DNA of 64,000 nucleotides. Source: Ruminococcus sp. (GTDB lineage: Bacteria > Bacillota > Clostridia > Oscillospirales > Ruminococcaceae). The stretch's first letter is position 1, and each line of letters opens with the position of its first letter. The DNA lies in NCBI GenBank assembly GCA_017542475.1, contig JAFXXD010000055.1, positions 48,580 to 112,579 on the forward strand, in the 5' to 3' direction. Positions 41,782 to 51,517 of this stretch are shown piece after piece. The notes beneath the pieces were generated by a model. The model was not told the DNA's origin, searched no databases, and saw only the letters and a program-made list of their open reading frames with translations. The translations under genes and the position numbers were made by a program.

Positions 41782-44700
41782 ATGAAATTGAAGAGAATAC
41801 TCGCAGTAGGTACGGCGATGCTCGGCGTGAGCGCGTTTGTGCCGACGCCGATAGTGCAGAAATGCGTCTCGCTCGTATTTGCGGACGAGAGCGAGCTCAC
41901 CAGCGGCGATTTTATCTACCGTGTCAACAAGAACACGAATTACGACTGGAGCACGGGGGAGTCAACCACCCGCGAATATGTCAGCATACTGAGGCTTACC
42001 GACTCCGCGGAGGGCGGCGACATCGTGTTCCCCGACGAGATAGACGGCATAAATGTCGAAACCATCGACTTTGAAGGCATCCTGCACGGCAGAGACGACA
42101 TCACCTCGCTGACGTTCCCTAAGTACCTCGTATCCGCCTACAACTGCTTTGCTATCCCCGAGAGCTGTGAGATAAAGGTCACCGAGGACTGCGAGAACTT
42201 CAAGGTCGAGGGCGGTTTCCTTCTGTGCAATCAGGAATTCTTCGATTACAGCACCTATCAGAACAAGAAGGGACTGTCGATACTGCGTGCTCTCCAGCCG
42301 CTTTCGGGCGAGGTCACCGTACCCGAGGGCGTCGTTAATCCGGGCAGCTTTGCGGGAAATCACGATATAACCGTTATAAACCTTCCCTCTACTATCCAGG
42401 CTATCGACTGGTATTTCTGCTCGGGTATGCCGTCGCTCACGGCGATAAATGTCTCTGCGGACAATCCCACCTACTTCTCGTATCACGGCGCTCTCGGCAA
42501 GTATTACAATACCTACTACGACGGGGACGGAAATCGTCTCGAGACTCCCGCAAAGGAAAAGGTCATACTCGCAGTGCCCGAGGGCTATGAGGGCGTGTAC
42601 CGCGTTCCCGACGGCGAGGCGCTGACCTTTACGGGCATCAGCTTCGAGAACGTTTCAAAGATGACGGGCGTGGAGCTCGGCAAGGATACCACGTTCAACT
42701 GCGCGGGCTTCCAGGGCTGTACCTCGCTCGAGACGATAGAGCTCAACGGCAGGGTCAACTCCGTAAGCGGCATTGAGAAGTACCGCAGCGGTCACTGGGA
42801 TTCCGAAAAAGGCGATTGGGTCGAGGACGAGGAGATAACAAGCTATAATAATGCCGAGTGGATGTTCAAGGATACCAAGTGGTATCAGAACCAGCCCGAC
42901 GGCGTGCTCTACTGCGGAGCTACAGTCATCGGCTACAAGGGCGACCCCAACTACGACAAGCTCGACATCAAGGAAGGCACGCGCACTATCGTAGACAAGG
43001 CTTTCAACGGTCTCGATATCGGCGAGGTGAACGTTCCCGCGTCCGTTGAGTACATAGGCGCGTATGCGCTCGACTGCCCGAGACTCACGGCAGTCAACAT
43101 CGACAAGGACAACAAGACCTACCTCTCCGATAACGGCGTCGTATACGACAAGGATAAGACGATGCTGAAGCTCTATCCTCAGGCTAAGGCGGATAGCACC
43201 TACACCGTCCTCGACGGCACACAGATAGTCGCTGCGAATGCCTTCGACGGCAACAAGTACATAAAGCACGTGGATATCCCCGACTCTGTCAACTGCATTT
43301 TCGGCTGGGGAAGCTACGGCGGCGCGTTCAAGAACTGCTCGGCTCTTGAGGATATCAACGTTCCGAACGGTCAGTTCAATACGGGTGCTGTATACAACGA
43401 CAGCCTTAAGGTGATAGACCTCTCCGAATCAGTCACATCTTATTCGGGCGAATACGATGACTGCGACTGCGATTACCTTATATTCAGAAATCCGCAGTGC
43501 GAGATAAGAGGTATGAACAATGTAAAGCTCATCGTTGGTCTTGACGGCTCTAATGCTAAGGCTTTCGCTGAGGAGCACACTATCCCGTTCATGCTCCTTG
43601 AAGATTACGAGGCGGAGCAGGCTACGGCTACAACCACCACGGCGACCACCACAACTCAGACTACGACAACCACTACAGCGACAACTGCGGCAAGCACATC
43701 TTCTACAGCACAGCCCTCGACTACATCGACTGCGGCTTCGACCACAGCACAGCCTACAACTACGACGACTACATCTTCCTCTGCTTTAGACAGTCGCTTT
43801 GTAGGGAAATGGGAATTATACAAGTATGAAGTAGACGGAGCATACACTTCATTAAAACCTGATGGTTTTGAATTATTTGCAAACGGTGAAGGCAAATGGA
43901 GTAGTGGAGGTAGAATTTTGTGGACAGTAGTCGATGAATTCTTATATATTGAAGCTAATAATGGTGACTTGCCAATTAATATCAATAGATATAAGTATAT
44001 AAATGGAGAATTGTTGTGGAGTGGCTGGACACAAGTGGTTGACGATAACATAGCTCCCGAAACAGAAAAGTATGCTATGAATTTTTATGGTAAGAGCGAA
44101 AATATTTATTTCCGCCGTGTTGAAGACTCAGAACAGACAACTACAGTGACCACTGCAACATCACAGCCCATAACTACCAACACCACCACAACAGAGCAGT
44201 CCACGACAACAACTCAGACGACTACAGCTCAGACCACAACAGCTTCGGCTTCGACTACAGCGCCCGTGACTACCACTCCCGAGGGTGGCAATCCCGACAA
44301 GCCCGATATGTCGAACTTCTTCGGCAGCTGGATATCGTACAAGCTGGAGAACAGGGGTCAGCCGTCGGATATCCCCGAGGCAGAGGCTTGGCAGATAGTC
44401 ATCGCAAAGGATAAAACTGGCAGAATGGCAGCCGATGAAAAGGCGGCAGACCTCACATGGACGCCCGCTGAAAACGGCAAGAAGATGACGATAACCGTTG
44501 ACGGTGATACCGTTGACATCGCAATAGTCGGCGGCGAGCTCGTGCTCTACTATACAGAGGGCAAGGCTATGTACTTCAGGCACGGCGAGAAGCCCGTCGA
44601 TTTCGGCGACCCGAACAACGACAAGAAGATTGACTCCAAGGACGCTTCGTTCGTACTTATGCAGTACGCGAAGATGTCAACAGGCGGAGAGGCAGCTCTC

Positions 44701-44853
44701 ACCGAGGCTGAAAAGGCGGCAGCCGACATCAACAAGGACGGCAAGGTAGACGCCAAGGACGCATCGCTCACGCTGGCATACTACTCGCACCTTTCAACAG
44801 GCGGAGAGCTCAGTCTTGAGGACTTTTTGAAGTCCCGCGAGCAGTCCGCATAA
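41782..44853 (+). CDS. Secreted BspA-like leucine-rich repeat protein with lipocalin-like domains and dockerin
   Basis: This 1023-residue protein has a signal peptide (to about residue 34) and a BspA/LRR_5-type leucine-rich region to about 610 (FEGILHGRDDITSLTFPKYL, GSFAGNHDITVINLPS, AFNGLDIGEVNVPASVEYIG, AFDGNKYIKHVDIPDSV). Two small lipocalin-like domains follow (about 669-778 FVGKWELYKYEVDG; about 840-933 FFGSWISYKLENRG), each preceded by a Thr-rich linker. It ends with a dockerin from about 941 (GDPNNDKKIDSKDASFVL, ADINKDGKVDAKDASLTL). No catalytic motif is recognised, so it may be a binding or structural cellulosome part. The first lipocalin-like domain is markedly AT-rich. Start supported by AAGGAGG. 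Confidence 0.88.
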   Translation: MKLKRILAVGTAMLGVSAFVPTPIVQKCVSLVFADESELTSGDFIYRVNKNTNYDWSTGESTTREYVSILRLTDSAEGGDIVFPDEIDGINVETIDFEGILHGRDDITSLTFPKYLVSAYNCFAIPESCEIKVTEDCENFKVEGGFLLCNQEFFDYSTYQNKKGLSILRALQPLSGEVTVPEGVVNPGSFAGNHDITVINLPSTIQAIDWYFCSGMPSLTAINVSADNPTYFSYHGALGKYYNTYYDGDGNRLETPAKEKVILAVPEGYEGVYRVPDGEALTFTGISFENVSKMTGVELGKDTTFNCAGFQGCTSLETIELNGRVNSVSGIEKYRSGHWDSEKGDWVEDEEITSYNNAEWMFKDTKWYQNQPDGVLYCGATVIGYKGDPNYDKLDIKEGTRTIVDKAFNGLDIGEVNVPASVEYIGAYALDCPRLTAVNIDKDNKTYLSDNGVVYDKDKTMLKLYPQAKADSTYTVLDGTQIVAANAFDGNKYIKHVDIPDSVNCIFGWGSYGGAFKNCSALEDINVPNGQFNTGAVYNDSLKVIDLSESVTSYSGEYDDCDCDYLIFRNPQCEIRGMNNVKLIVGLDGSNAKAFAEEHTIPFMLLEDYEAEQATATTTTATTTTQTTTTTTATTAASTSSTAQPSTTSTAASTTAQPTTTTTTSSSALDSRFVGKWELYKYEVDGAYTSLKPDGFELFANGEGKWSSGGRILWTVVDEFLYIEANNGDLPININRYKYINGELLWSGWTQVVDDNIAPETEKYAMNFYGKSENIYFRRVEDSEQTTTVTTATSQPITTNTTTTEQSTTTTQTTTAQTTTASASTTAPVTTTPEGGNPDKPDMSNFFGSWISYKLENRGQPSDIPEAEAWQIVIAKDKTGRMAADEKAADLTWTPAENGKKMTITVDGDTVDIAIVGGELVLYYTEGKAMYFRHGEKPVDFGDPNNDKKIDSKDASFVLMQYAKMSTGGEAALTEAEKAAADINKDGKVDAKDASLTLAYYSHLSTGGELSLEDFLKSREQSA

Positions 44854-44870
44854 ACACCGCATAAAAACCA

Positions 44871-44904
44871 AAACGACCGTCTGATACGCGTCAGGCGGTC
44901 GTTT
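44871..44904 (+). terminator. Terminator after the LRR dockerin gene
   Basis: AAACGACCGTCTGA / TCAGGCGGTCGTTT (one G-T pair) with a 6-base loop. Confidence 0.8.
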
Positions 44905-44931
44905 CACTGAAAAAACAAGGAGGTCATAACA

Positions 44932-45333
44932 ATGGAAGCAATTGAAAAGGTTTATCAGTTCCTCGACGAGGCACAGACGTACTACCTCGCGACGGTCGAG
45001 GGCGACCAGCCGAGGGTGCGCCCGTTCGGAACGGCTCTGCTGTACAACGGCAGGCTCTACATACAGACAGGCAAGGTCAAGCCCGTCTCGAAGCAGATAG
45101 CGGCTAACCCGAAGGTGGAGGTGTGCGCGTTCAAGGACGGCAAGTGGCTCAGAGTGTCGGGCGAGCTCGTCAACGACGACGACCGTGCTGTCAAGGTGGC
45201 AATGCTTGAAAAGATGCCGACGCTGAAGGCGATGTACGACCCCGACGACGGCAACACGCAGGTGCTCTACTTCAAGAACGCGACGGCGGTATTCAGCTCG
45301 TTCACGGAAGCACCCGAGACAGTAACGTTCTGA
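44932..45333 (+). CDS. Pyridoxamine 5'-phosphate oxidase-like flavin-binding protein
   Basis: This 133-residue split-barrel protein of the PNPOx-like family binds FMN or a related cofactor. It shows the family pattern YYLATVEGDQPRVRPFG, LYIQTGKVKPVSKQIAANPKVEV and WLRVSGELVNDDDRAVKVAML. The substrate is unknown; small clostridial members are often general flavin reductase-like proteins. It is flanked by terminators on both sides, with AAGGAGG before the ATG, so it is probably monocistronic. Confidence 0.9.
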   Translation: MEAIEKVYQFLDEAQTYYLATVEGDQPRVRPFGTALLYNGRLYIQTGKVKPVSKQIAANPKVEVCAFKDGKWLRVSGELVNDDDRAVKVAMLEKMPTLKAMYDPDDGNTQVLYFKNATAVFSSFTEAPETVTF

Positions 45334-45348
45334 TTTTACAGAAAATGA

Positions 45349-45395
45349 AAAACAGCCGCAGGGAAGCATTTCACTTTGCTCCCTGCGGCTGTTTT
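45349..45395. terminator. Bidirectional terminator between the PNPOx-like and SulP genes
   Basis: AAACAGCCGCAGGGAAGCA / TGCTCCCTGCGGCTGTTT, an almost perfect stem, between convergent genes. Confidence 0.9.
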
Positions 45396-45437
45396 ATGTT
45401 CAGTTCAGACGCGCTATGAACCGCCGCCCGCTTGGTG

Positions 45438-47174
45438 TCAGGCGTGGCGCAGGTCGCGCTCTATCTCCTCGGCGCGTAGGAGAGCCGTGTCGATATGCGA
45501 GCAGAAGTTCTTCTTGCCGACGAGCTTTACAAGTCCCGCCTTCTGCATAGCCTTCATCGGCTGTTCATTCACGTGCGAGAACACCACCTTTACGTTGTGG
45601 CGCTCACAGCGCTTGACGATGCGGTACAGAGCCTCAACGCCCGTAGCGTCCACAGCAGGCACGTTACGCATACGGATGCAGAGCACATCGATGTTCTTGT
45701 CGTCGAGCATATACTTGTACTTGTCCGCCGCCGCGAAGAACATAGGGCCGTTTATCTCGTAAACGCGGGTATTGTCGGGTATCTTCTTGAGGAGGATATT
45801 GTCGGGGTCGGTCTCCTCGTCGTCGATGTCCACCCATGCGTGAGCCTCGGTGACGTCAGCCATACGCTTCATAAAGAGCAGAGCCGCGAGGACAAGACCG
45901 ATACCGATAGCGACAACGAGGTCGAACACAACGGTGAGTATCAGCGTCACGAAGAGTACGGCGATATCGCTCTTGGGAGCAGTCTTTACGGTGTTGCGGA
46001 TATTTCTCCAGCCGCACATATTGTACGCCACGATGAAGAGGATAGCGGCGATGGTCGGCATGGGAATGAGCGAGGCGAGGGGAATGAGCAGAACGAGTAT
46101 CACGAGCAGTACAACGGAGTGCACCATACCTGCAATAGGCGTGCGACCGCCGTTCTTGACGTTGGCGGCAGTACGCGCGATAGCTCCCGTAGCGGGGATG
46201 CCTCTGAACAGCGCCGAGCCGATATTAGCGACACCCTGCGCGATGAGCTCCATATTCGAGCGGTGCTTCGAGCCTATCATACCGTCGGCAACAACGCAGG
46301 AGAGGAGCGACTCGACAGCCGCGAGCACTGCGATAGTGAAGGCATTGGGCAGCAGAGCCTTCACCCTTGCGAACGAGACCTCGGGGAGCGTGAGCTTGGG
46401 GAGGTCGGAGGATATGGTGTAGAGGTCGCCGATGGTGTTGACCTTCATACCCGAGAACTTCACGATAAGGGCGCACACGATGACAGCGATGAGGGAAGCG
46501 GGTATCTTTTCGAGCTTTTTCGGCCACAGGATAAGGATAGCGAGCGAGATAAGACCGATAACGAGAGCCTGCCAGTTGAGCGAGCCGATATTGAGGAATA
46601 TAGCCTTTATCTTGTCCACGGTCTCAATGGGAGCTTCTTCGAGGGAGAAGGTGAAGCCGAACAGCTTTGCGGTCTTGTCGTAGTCGAAGCTGAGCCCGAG
46701 GAAGTCCTTTATCTGACCGACGACGATAGTTACGGCGATACCGAAGGTAAAGCCGCTCGTTATCGTATTGGGGATATATTTAAGGAGTACGCCGAATCGG
46801 CACAGACCCATTATTACGAGGATAATACCCGCGATAATGGTCGAGATTATGAGCCCGTCCATGCCCTCGGTGGCGACTATGCCAGCGACAATGGTCGCGA
46901 ATGCGGCGGTCGGACCTGCTATCTGCACGCGGCTGCCTCCGAGGAGGGCAACGATGAAGCCCGCCACGATAGCGGTGTACAGACCCTGCTGCGGACCGAC
47001 TCCCGATGCGAGAGCGAGCGCGATAGACAGCGGCAGAGCGATGATAGCGACGATAATGCCCGCAACGACGTCCTTGACGAACTGCGAGAGCGAGTAATTC
47101 TTGATGACGGAGAAAAGCTTCGGTTTGAGCTTTTCCTCGGTAGGCTTAACGGCTTTAACGGCTGTTTTTTTCAT
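45438..47174 (-). CDS. SulP-family anion transporter with STAS domain
   Basis: This 578-residue protein has 12-14 membrane helices and a cytoplasmic STAS domain from about residue 470. Signatures are VAGIIVAIIALPLSIALALA, GLYTAIVAGFIVALLGGSRV, QIAGPTAAFATIVAG and ALFRGIPATGAIARTAANVK. The STAS part has INGPMFFAAADKYKYML and IRMRNVPAVDATGVEAL. SulP members move sulfate, bicarbonate or other anions; the substrate is not decidable. It is single in the unit, with a clear promoter. Confidence 0.95.
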   Translation of the reverse strand: MKKTAVKAVKPTEEKLKPKLFSVIKNYSLSQFVKDVVAGIIVAIIALPLSIALALASGVGPQQGLYTAIVAGFIVALLGGSRVQIAGPTAAFATIVAGIVATEGMDGLIISTIIAGIILVIMGLCRFGVLLKYIPNTITSGFTFGIAVTIVVGQIKDFLGLSFDYDKTAKLFGFTFSLEEAPIETVDKIKAIFLNIGSLNWQALVIGLISLAILILWPKKLEKIPASLIAVIVCALIVKFSGMKVNTIGDLYTISSDLPKLTLPEVSFARVKALLPNAFTIAVLAAVESLLSCVVADGMIGSKHRSNMELIAQGVANIGSALFRGIPATGAIARTAANVKNGGRTPIAGMVHSVVLLVILVLLIPLASLIPMPTIAAILFIVAYNMCGWRNIRNTVKTAPKSDIAVLFVTLILTVVFDLVVAIGIGLVLAALLFMKRMADVTEAHAWVDIDDEETDPDNILLKKIPDNTRVYEINGPMFFAAADKYKYMLDDKNIDVLCIRMRNVPAVDATGVEALYRIVKRCERHNVKVVFSHVNEQPMKAMQKAGLVKLVGKKNFCSHIDTALLRAEEIERDLRHA

Positions 47175-47215
47175 TCATATACCCCTTTTTTTATCATATA
47201 ATCGCGAACTTCATA

Positions 47216-47244
47216 ATTATACTACTTAAAAATGCGGATTTCAA
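47216..47244 (-). promoter_or_regulatory. Promoter of the SulP gene
   Basis: Minus-strand TTGAAA, 17 bases, TATAAT. The gap to 47464 holds this and the glnN promoter and no gene. Confidence 0.8.
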
Positions 47245-47399
47245 GGGATTTTCCGCAATATTGCAAAATTTGTCGGAACAGATAAAAAAAGGGCGGCGGT
47301 TGAAGAAAAATGATATGATTTGACGCGGCTTTGCGGAAAAACACAGTTTTTGCAGGCTGACGCCGATGAATGCTGTGCGATATTCCTTTTATATAATTG

Positions 47400-47428
47400 T
47401 TGCAATTTTCGCAAGACTGTGATATAAT
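47400..47428 (+). promoter_or_regulatory. Promoter of glnN
   Basis: TTGCAA, 17 bases, TATAAT; about 30 bases of leader. No glutamine riboswitch or regulator gene is seen beside it. Confidence 0.8.
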
Positions 47429-47464
47429 GTAATAATCAATGGAGTTTTACAGGAGGAAATATTT

Positions 47465-49555
47465 ATGACCAGTATCCCAGAGCTATTCGGCTGCAGCGTC
47501 TTCAACGAGACCGTGATGAAGAACAAGCTCCCGAAGAACGTCTACAAGGACCTCAGAAGAACAATGGAGAAGGGCGAGCCGCTCGACATCACGACCGCTG
47601 ACGTCGTAGCCAACGCCATAAAGGACTGGGCTCTCGAGCACGGTGCTACACATTATACCCACTGGTTCCAGCCTATGACGGGCTCGACCGCCGAGAAGCA
47701 CGACTCCTTCATCGCCCCCGGACCGAATGGCACGGCTCTTATGGAATTTTCGGGCAAGGCTCTCATCAAGGGCGAGCCCGATGCGTCGTCGTTCCCGTCG
47801 GGAGGTCTGCGCCAGACCAGCTCTGCCCGCGGCTATACGGCGTGGGACCCGACCTCCTACTGCTTCGTCAAGGAGGGCAGCCTCTATATCCCGACAGTAT
47901 TCGTTTCATATACGGGCGAGACTCTCGACAAGAAGACACCGCTGCTCCGCTCTATGGACGCTCTCAGCAAGGTGGCAGTCCGCTTCCTGAAGCTGTTCGG
48001 CAACGAGAACGTCACACGCGTGACCTCGACAGTAGGCGCCGAGCAGGAATATTTCCTCATTGATAAGAATAAATTTGACCGCCGCGAGGACCTTGTCCTC
48101 ACAGGACGTACGCTTTTCGGAGCAAAGCCTCCGAAGGGACAGGACCTCGACGACCAGTACTTCGCAAACCTCAAGCCGAGAATAGCCGCATATATGGCGG
48201 AGCTCGACGAGGAGCTCTGGAAGCTCGGCATCTACTCCAAGACCAAGCACAACGAGGTAGCTCCTGCACAGCACGAGATGGCGCCGATATTCACGACGTC
48301 CAACCTCGGCACGGACCAGAACGAGCTCGCAATGGAGATAATGGAGAAGGTGGCTCTCCGCCACGGACTTGTATGCCTGCTCCATGAGAAGCCATTCGAG
48401 GGCGTAAACGGCTCGGGCAAGCACAACAACTGGTCGATGTCCACCAATGACGGACAGAACCTCCTCGACCCCGGCGACACTCCCATGGAGAACCTCCAGT
48501 TCCTGACGATACTCTGCGCTCTCATCAAGGGTGTTGACGAATACGCCGACCTCATGCGCCTGTCCGCGGCTTCCGCGGGCAACGACCACCGCCTCGGCGC
48601 GGACGAAGCTCCGCCCGCTATCATCTCAATGTTCCTCGGCGAGGAGCTTGACGCGGTGCTGAAGGCTATCGAGGAGGACGGCGTCTACAAGACCAAGGCA
48701 AAGAATTTCGAGATAGGCGTGAATGCTCTCCCGTCGTTCCCGAAGGATTCGACCGACCGCAACAGAACGTCTCCGTTCGCATTCACAGGCAACCGCTTCG
48801 AGTTCCGTATGGTCGGCTCGTCGGACAACATCGCCTGCCCGAACACTCTGCTCAACACCATCGTAGCCGAGGAGCTCAGCCAGTTCACGGAGATACTCGA
48901 GCCCCACAAGGACGAGCCGCACTTCGAGGACGAGGTCAAGAACCTCCTCAAGGACGTGCTCAAGAAGCACCGCCGCATAATCTTCAACGGCGACGGCTAC
49001 TCACCTGAGTGGGTCAAGGAAGCCGAGAGACGCGGACTTCCCAACTACCCGTCAACAGTTGACTGTATGCCTCACTATACGGACGAGAAGAACCTCCGCA
49101 TACTGCGTAAATTCGGCATATACAACCGCGAGGAGCTCACAGCCCGCACCGAGATACACCTTGAGAAATACTCGAAGACAAGACGCATCGAAGCCCGCAC
49201 AATGGTCGAAATGGCAAGGAAGCAGCTTCTTCCAGCGTCGCTCGACTACCTCGACAAGCTCTGCACAGCCATTGCGTGCAAGAAGTCGGTAGGTATAATC
49301 TCCAAGGCTGAGGAGCAGATAGCCGCCAAGCTGAACGACCTCTGCGACCGCTTCTACGAGTCGATAGAGCGCCTTGAAAAGCAGGTAGCTTCGGCGTCCG
49401 AGATCGACGACGTGCTGAAGCAGGCGGAGTTCTATCACGACTACGTGCTTGCGGAGATGGACATAATGCGCAGCATCGCCGACGAGATAGAGCTGAATAT
49501 GCCGCTGAGCTACTGGCCTATCCCGACCTACTCCGAGATAATCTACAACGTATGA
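47465..49555 (+). CDS. glnN: Glutamine synthetase, type III
   Basis: This 696-residue GSIII enzyme is larger than GSI and forms double hexamers. It makes glutamine from glutamate, ammonia and ATP. GSIII features are [93 protein letters not shown] and [15 protein letters not shown]. Metal-binding Glu and His residues are present. AGGAGG precedes the ATG. It is monocistronic, closed by a perfect palindromic terminator. Confidence 0.98.
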   Translation: MTSIPELFGCSVFNETVMKNKLPKNVYKDLRRTMEKGEPLDITTADVVANAIKDWALEHGATHYTHWFQPMTGSTAEKHDSFIAPGPNGTALMEFSGKALIKGEPDASSFPSGGLRQTSSARGYTAWDPTSYCFVKEGSLYIPTVFVSYTGETLDKKTPLLRSMDALSKVAVRFLKLFGNENVTRVTSTVGAEQEYFLIDKNKFDRREDLVLTGRTLFGAKPPKGQDLDDQYFANLKPRIAAYMAELDEELWKLGIYSKTKHNEVAPAQHEMAPIFTTSNLGTDQNELAMEIMEKVALRHGLVCLLHEKPFEGVNGSGKHNNWSMSTNDGQNLLDPGDTPMENLQFLTILCALIKGVDEYADLMRLSAASAGNDHRLGADEAPPAIISMFLGEELDAVLKAIEEDGVYKTKAKNFEIGVNALPSFPKDSTDRNRTSPFAFTGNRFEFRMVGSSDNIACPNTLLNTIVAEELSQFTEILEPHKDEPHFEDEVKNLLKDVLKKHRRIIFNGDGYSPEWVKEAERRGLPNYPSTVDCMPHYTDEKNLRILRKFGIYNREELTARTEIHLEKYSKTRRIEARTMVEMARKQLLPASLDYLDKLCTAIACKKSVGIISKAEEQIAAKLNDLCDRFYESIERLEKQVASASEIDDVLKQAEFYHDYVLAEMDIMRSIADEIELNMPLSYWPIPTYSEIIYNV

Positions 49556-49561
49556 TAACTT

Positions 49562-49594
49562 CCGCTGTCTGTGAGCTCACAGACAGCGGTTTTT
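49562..49594 (+). terminator. Terminator after glnN
   Basis: A 28-base perfect palindrome, CCGCTGTCTGTGAG / CTCACAGACAGCGG, then TTTTTA. Confidence 0.92.
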
Positions 49595-49642
49595 ACTTTT
49601 CTGCAACCAATGCAAAATAAATGCAAGATTTTCGCCGTGCGG

Positions 49643-49671
49643 TTGCTTTATCAGATCAGGTATGATATAAT
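49643..49671 (+). promoter_or_regulatory. Promoter of the FHA-FtsW-PBP operon
   Basis: TTGCTT, 17 bases, TATAAT. Confidence 0.8.
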
Positions 49672-49708
49672 ATTAACTATCGAATACCATATAAAGAAAG
49701 GGACAGAT

Positions 49709-50122
49709 ATGGACGGAGCAAAACTGATAATGCTCGCGGTATCGGCAGCCGCGCTCGATATATGCGCACTTGTGCTGATGATAACGGCATACCGCGAGAA
49801 GAGCTCGGGCAGGAAGCGCTGGCGGAAGATATCGGCGGATATGGAGCTCGCCGACCGCGACCGCGGCTACCCGCTCGAATGTGACGAGATACTGATAGGA
49901 CGCCATGAAAACGCCGATATACGCATACCCGATATGTCGGTGTCGCGCTATCACGCGATACTGAACGTCGCGGACGGCAAGTGGACTATCACGGATATAG
50001 GCTCGAAGTCGGGCGTTTACGTCAACGGCATACACGTTGAGCAGAAGCGACTGCGTGAGAACGACGTCATCACCGTCGGAGAGCGCCGCCTCATATTCAG
50101 GAAAAGGAGGGACAGACATTGA
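49709..50122 (+). CDS. Membrane-anchored FHA-domain protein
   Basis: This 137-residue protein has one N-terminal membrane helix (LIMLAVSAAALDICALVLM) and a cytoplasmic forkhead-associated domain: ILIGRHENADIRIPDMSVSRYHAIL and GSKSGVYVNGIHV (motifs GRxxxxD, SRxHA and GxxN). FHA domains bind phosphothreonine proteins, so it could link a Ser/Thr kinase to the cell-wall enzymes encoded next to it. No kinase gene is in the window. The ATG at 49709 has GAAAGGGACA upstream. Its stop overlaps the TTG start of the next gene. Confidence 0.92.
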   Translation: MDGAKLIMLAVSAAALDICALVLMITAYREKSSGRKRWRKISADMELADRDRGYPLECDEILIGRHENADIRIPDMSVSRYHAILNVADGKWTITDIGSKSGVYVNGIHVEQKRLRENDVITVGERRLIFRKRRDRH

Positions 50123-51507
50123 GCAATCCCTTCGCATACGTATTTTCCTGCATATTCGTGCTTTTAGCGCACGGAGCAATGCTCCTCAACGTATATTTCA
50201 ACGGCAGCTACGATGACGTCAACGCAGTATTCGTGCTTGCGGCGGCTGTCATCGGACTTGATGCGGTATACTTCGTGATAATGCCGTTTTTCAGGCAGCA
50301 GACCTACGCCGTTGACTTTATGCTCATACTCATACTCAATATGGGACTGATATTCCAGTCCTGTTTCGGCGGAGTGGGCTTCCAGCTCAAGCACTTCATA
50401 ACCATAATCGCGGCACTCATCGCGTGCAGGATAGGCTGCCTTGTCTGCCGCGACCACCGTTGGATAGAGGACAAGAAGAAGTTCATCTGGATAGGGATAG
50501 GCTTGCTTATGGGAGTTATACTCCTGTTCACGGGCAGCCGCAGTATGTGGATATCCCTCGGAGAATCGACCTCGATACAGCCGTCGGAGTTTATGAAGCC
50601 GCTGCTGGTGCTCGCCTGCGCGACCTCGGTCACGGAGCAGCAGAAGAAGCACAAGCTCCTCTGCTTCAACGTCGTATATGAGAACCTCATACTCTTCGGT
50701 ATCATCGCGGGGATATGCCTGTTCCAGTGGTGGTGCCGCGACCTCGGAAGCATCCCCACCTTCGGTGCGATATACGTAGCGGGCTTCCTTCTGAGGATAT
50801 GCTACCCCAAGGGCAAATACTCGAACAAGCCGATAATCCTTGCAGTTGCGGCGCTTGCGGTGCTTGCGGTCATCGGAATCATCGTAGCTCCGCCTTATGT
50901 CCGCGACCGTCTCTTCGTTGACGTGTGGAACGACAAGGACGGCAACGGCTATCAGCAGGCGCAGGCTCTCATCGGCATAGCTGACGGCGGCTGGTTCGGC
51001 AAGGGCGCGGGACACGGCTTCCTCCACAATGTATTCGCATATCAGAGCGACATCGTCTTCGCGACTATCAGCGAGGAGTGGGGACTTCTCTTCTCGGTGA
51101 TGTCGGTATTCGTACTGCTGATGATGCTGGCACTGCCGCTCGTGAACCCGCCGCGCTCGTACTATCACGGCTCGATGTGCGCGGGGATATGCGCAGCGTT
51201 CACGGTGCAGATGGCGCTGAACATCTTCGGCTCGTGCAATATGATACCGTTTACGGGAGTTACACTTCCGTTCATCTCAATGGGCGGAAGCTCCATGGTC
51301 GTGAGCGGCTTTATGGCGGGAATGCTGGTGGCGGCGCAGTCGCCCGTGTTCAGGGCTCCGAAGCGCAAAAAGGGCTCAAAGAAGCTTCAGCCCGTGCAGC
51401 AGCCTCAGCAGATGCAGAGCGTACCGCAGGCACCTCCCGTACAGCCAATACAGGAAGCACCGCCTCAGCCGCCTGTCAGCTACACACTGACAGACCGCAG
51501 AAAGTGA
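50119..51507 (+). CDS. FtsW/RodA/SpoVE-family peptidoglycan glycosyltransferase
   Basis: This 462-residue SEDS protein has about ten membrane helices and polymerises lipid II in division, elongation or spore cortex. It shows SLGESTSIQPSEFMKPLLVL, CLFQWWCRDLGSIPTFGAIY, WFGKGAGHGFLHNVFAYQSD, ISEEWGLL and TLPFISMGGSSMVVSGFMAG, including the catalytic Asp region. The last 60 residues are a Pro/Gln-rich cytoplasmic tail. The start is TTG at 50119, eight bases after AGGAGG, in a 4-base overlap with the FHA gene. It pairs with the transpeptidase encoded next. Confidence 0.95.
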   Translation: MSNPFAYVFSCIFVLLAHGAMLLNVYFNGSYDDVNAVFVLAAAVIGLDAVYFVIMPFFRQQTYAVDFMLILILNMGLIFQSCFGGVGFQLKHFITIIAALIACRIGCLVCRDHRWIEDKKKFIWIGIGLLMGVILLFTGSRSMWISLGESTSIQPSEFMKPLLVLACATSVTEQQKKHKLLCFNVVYENLILFGIIAGICLFQWWCRDLGSIPTFGAIYVAGFLLRICYPKGKYSNKPIILAVAALAVLAVIGIIVAPPYVRDRLFVDVWNDKDGNGYQQAQALIGIADGGWFGKGAGHGFLHNVFAYQSDIVFATISEEWGLLFSVMSVFVLLMMLALPLVNPPRSYYHGSMCAGICAAFTVQMALNIFGSCNMIPFTGVTLPFISMGGSSMVVSGFMAGMLVAAQSPVFRAPKRKKGSKKLQPVQQPQQMQSVPQAPPVQPIQEAPPQPPVSYTLTDRRK

Positions 51508-51517
51508 GGTGAGCACT

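Noticed and set aside
45495-47201. A 568-codon plus-strand frame opposite the SulP transporter gene
   Set aside because: Composition is unlike a protein of any family (Asp/His/Glu/Arg-rich shadow) and the minus strand holds a complete transporter.
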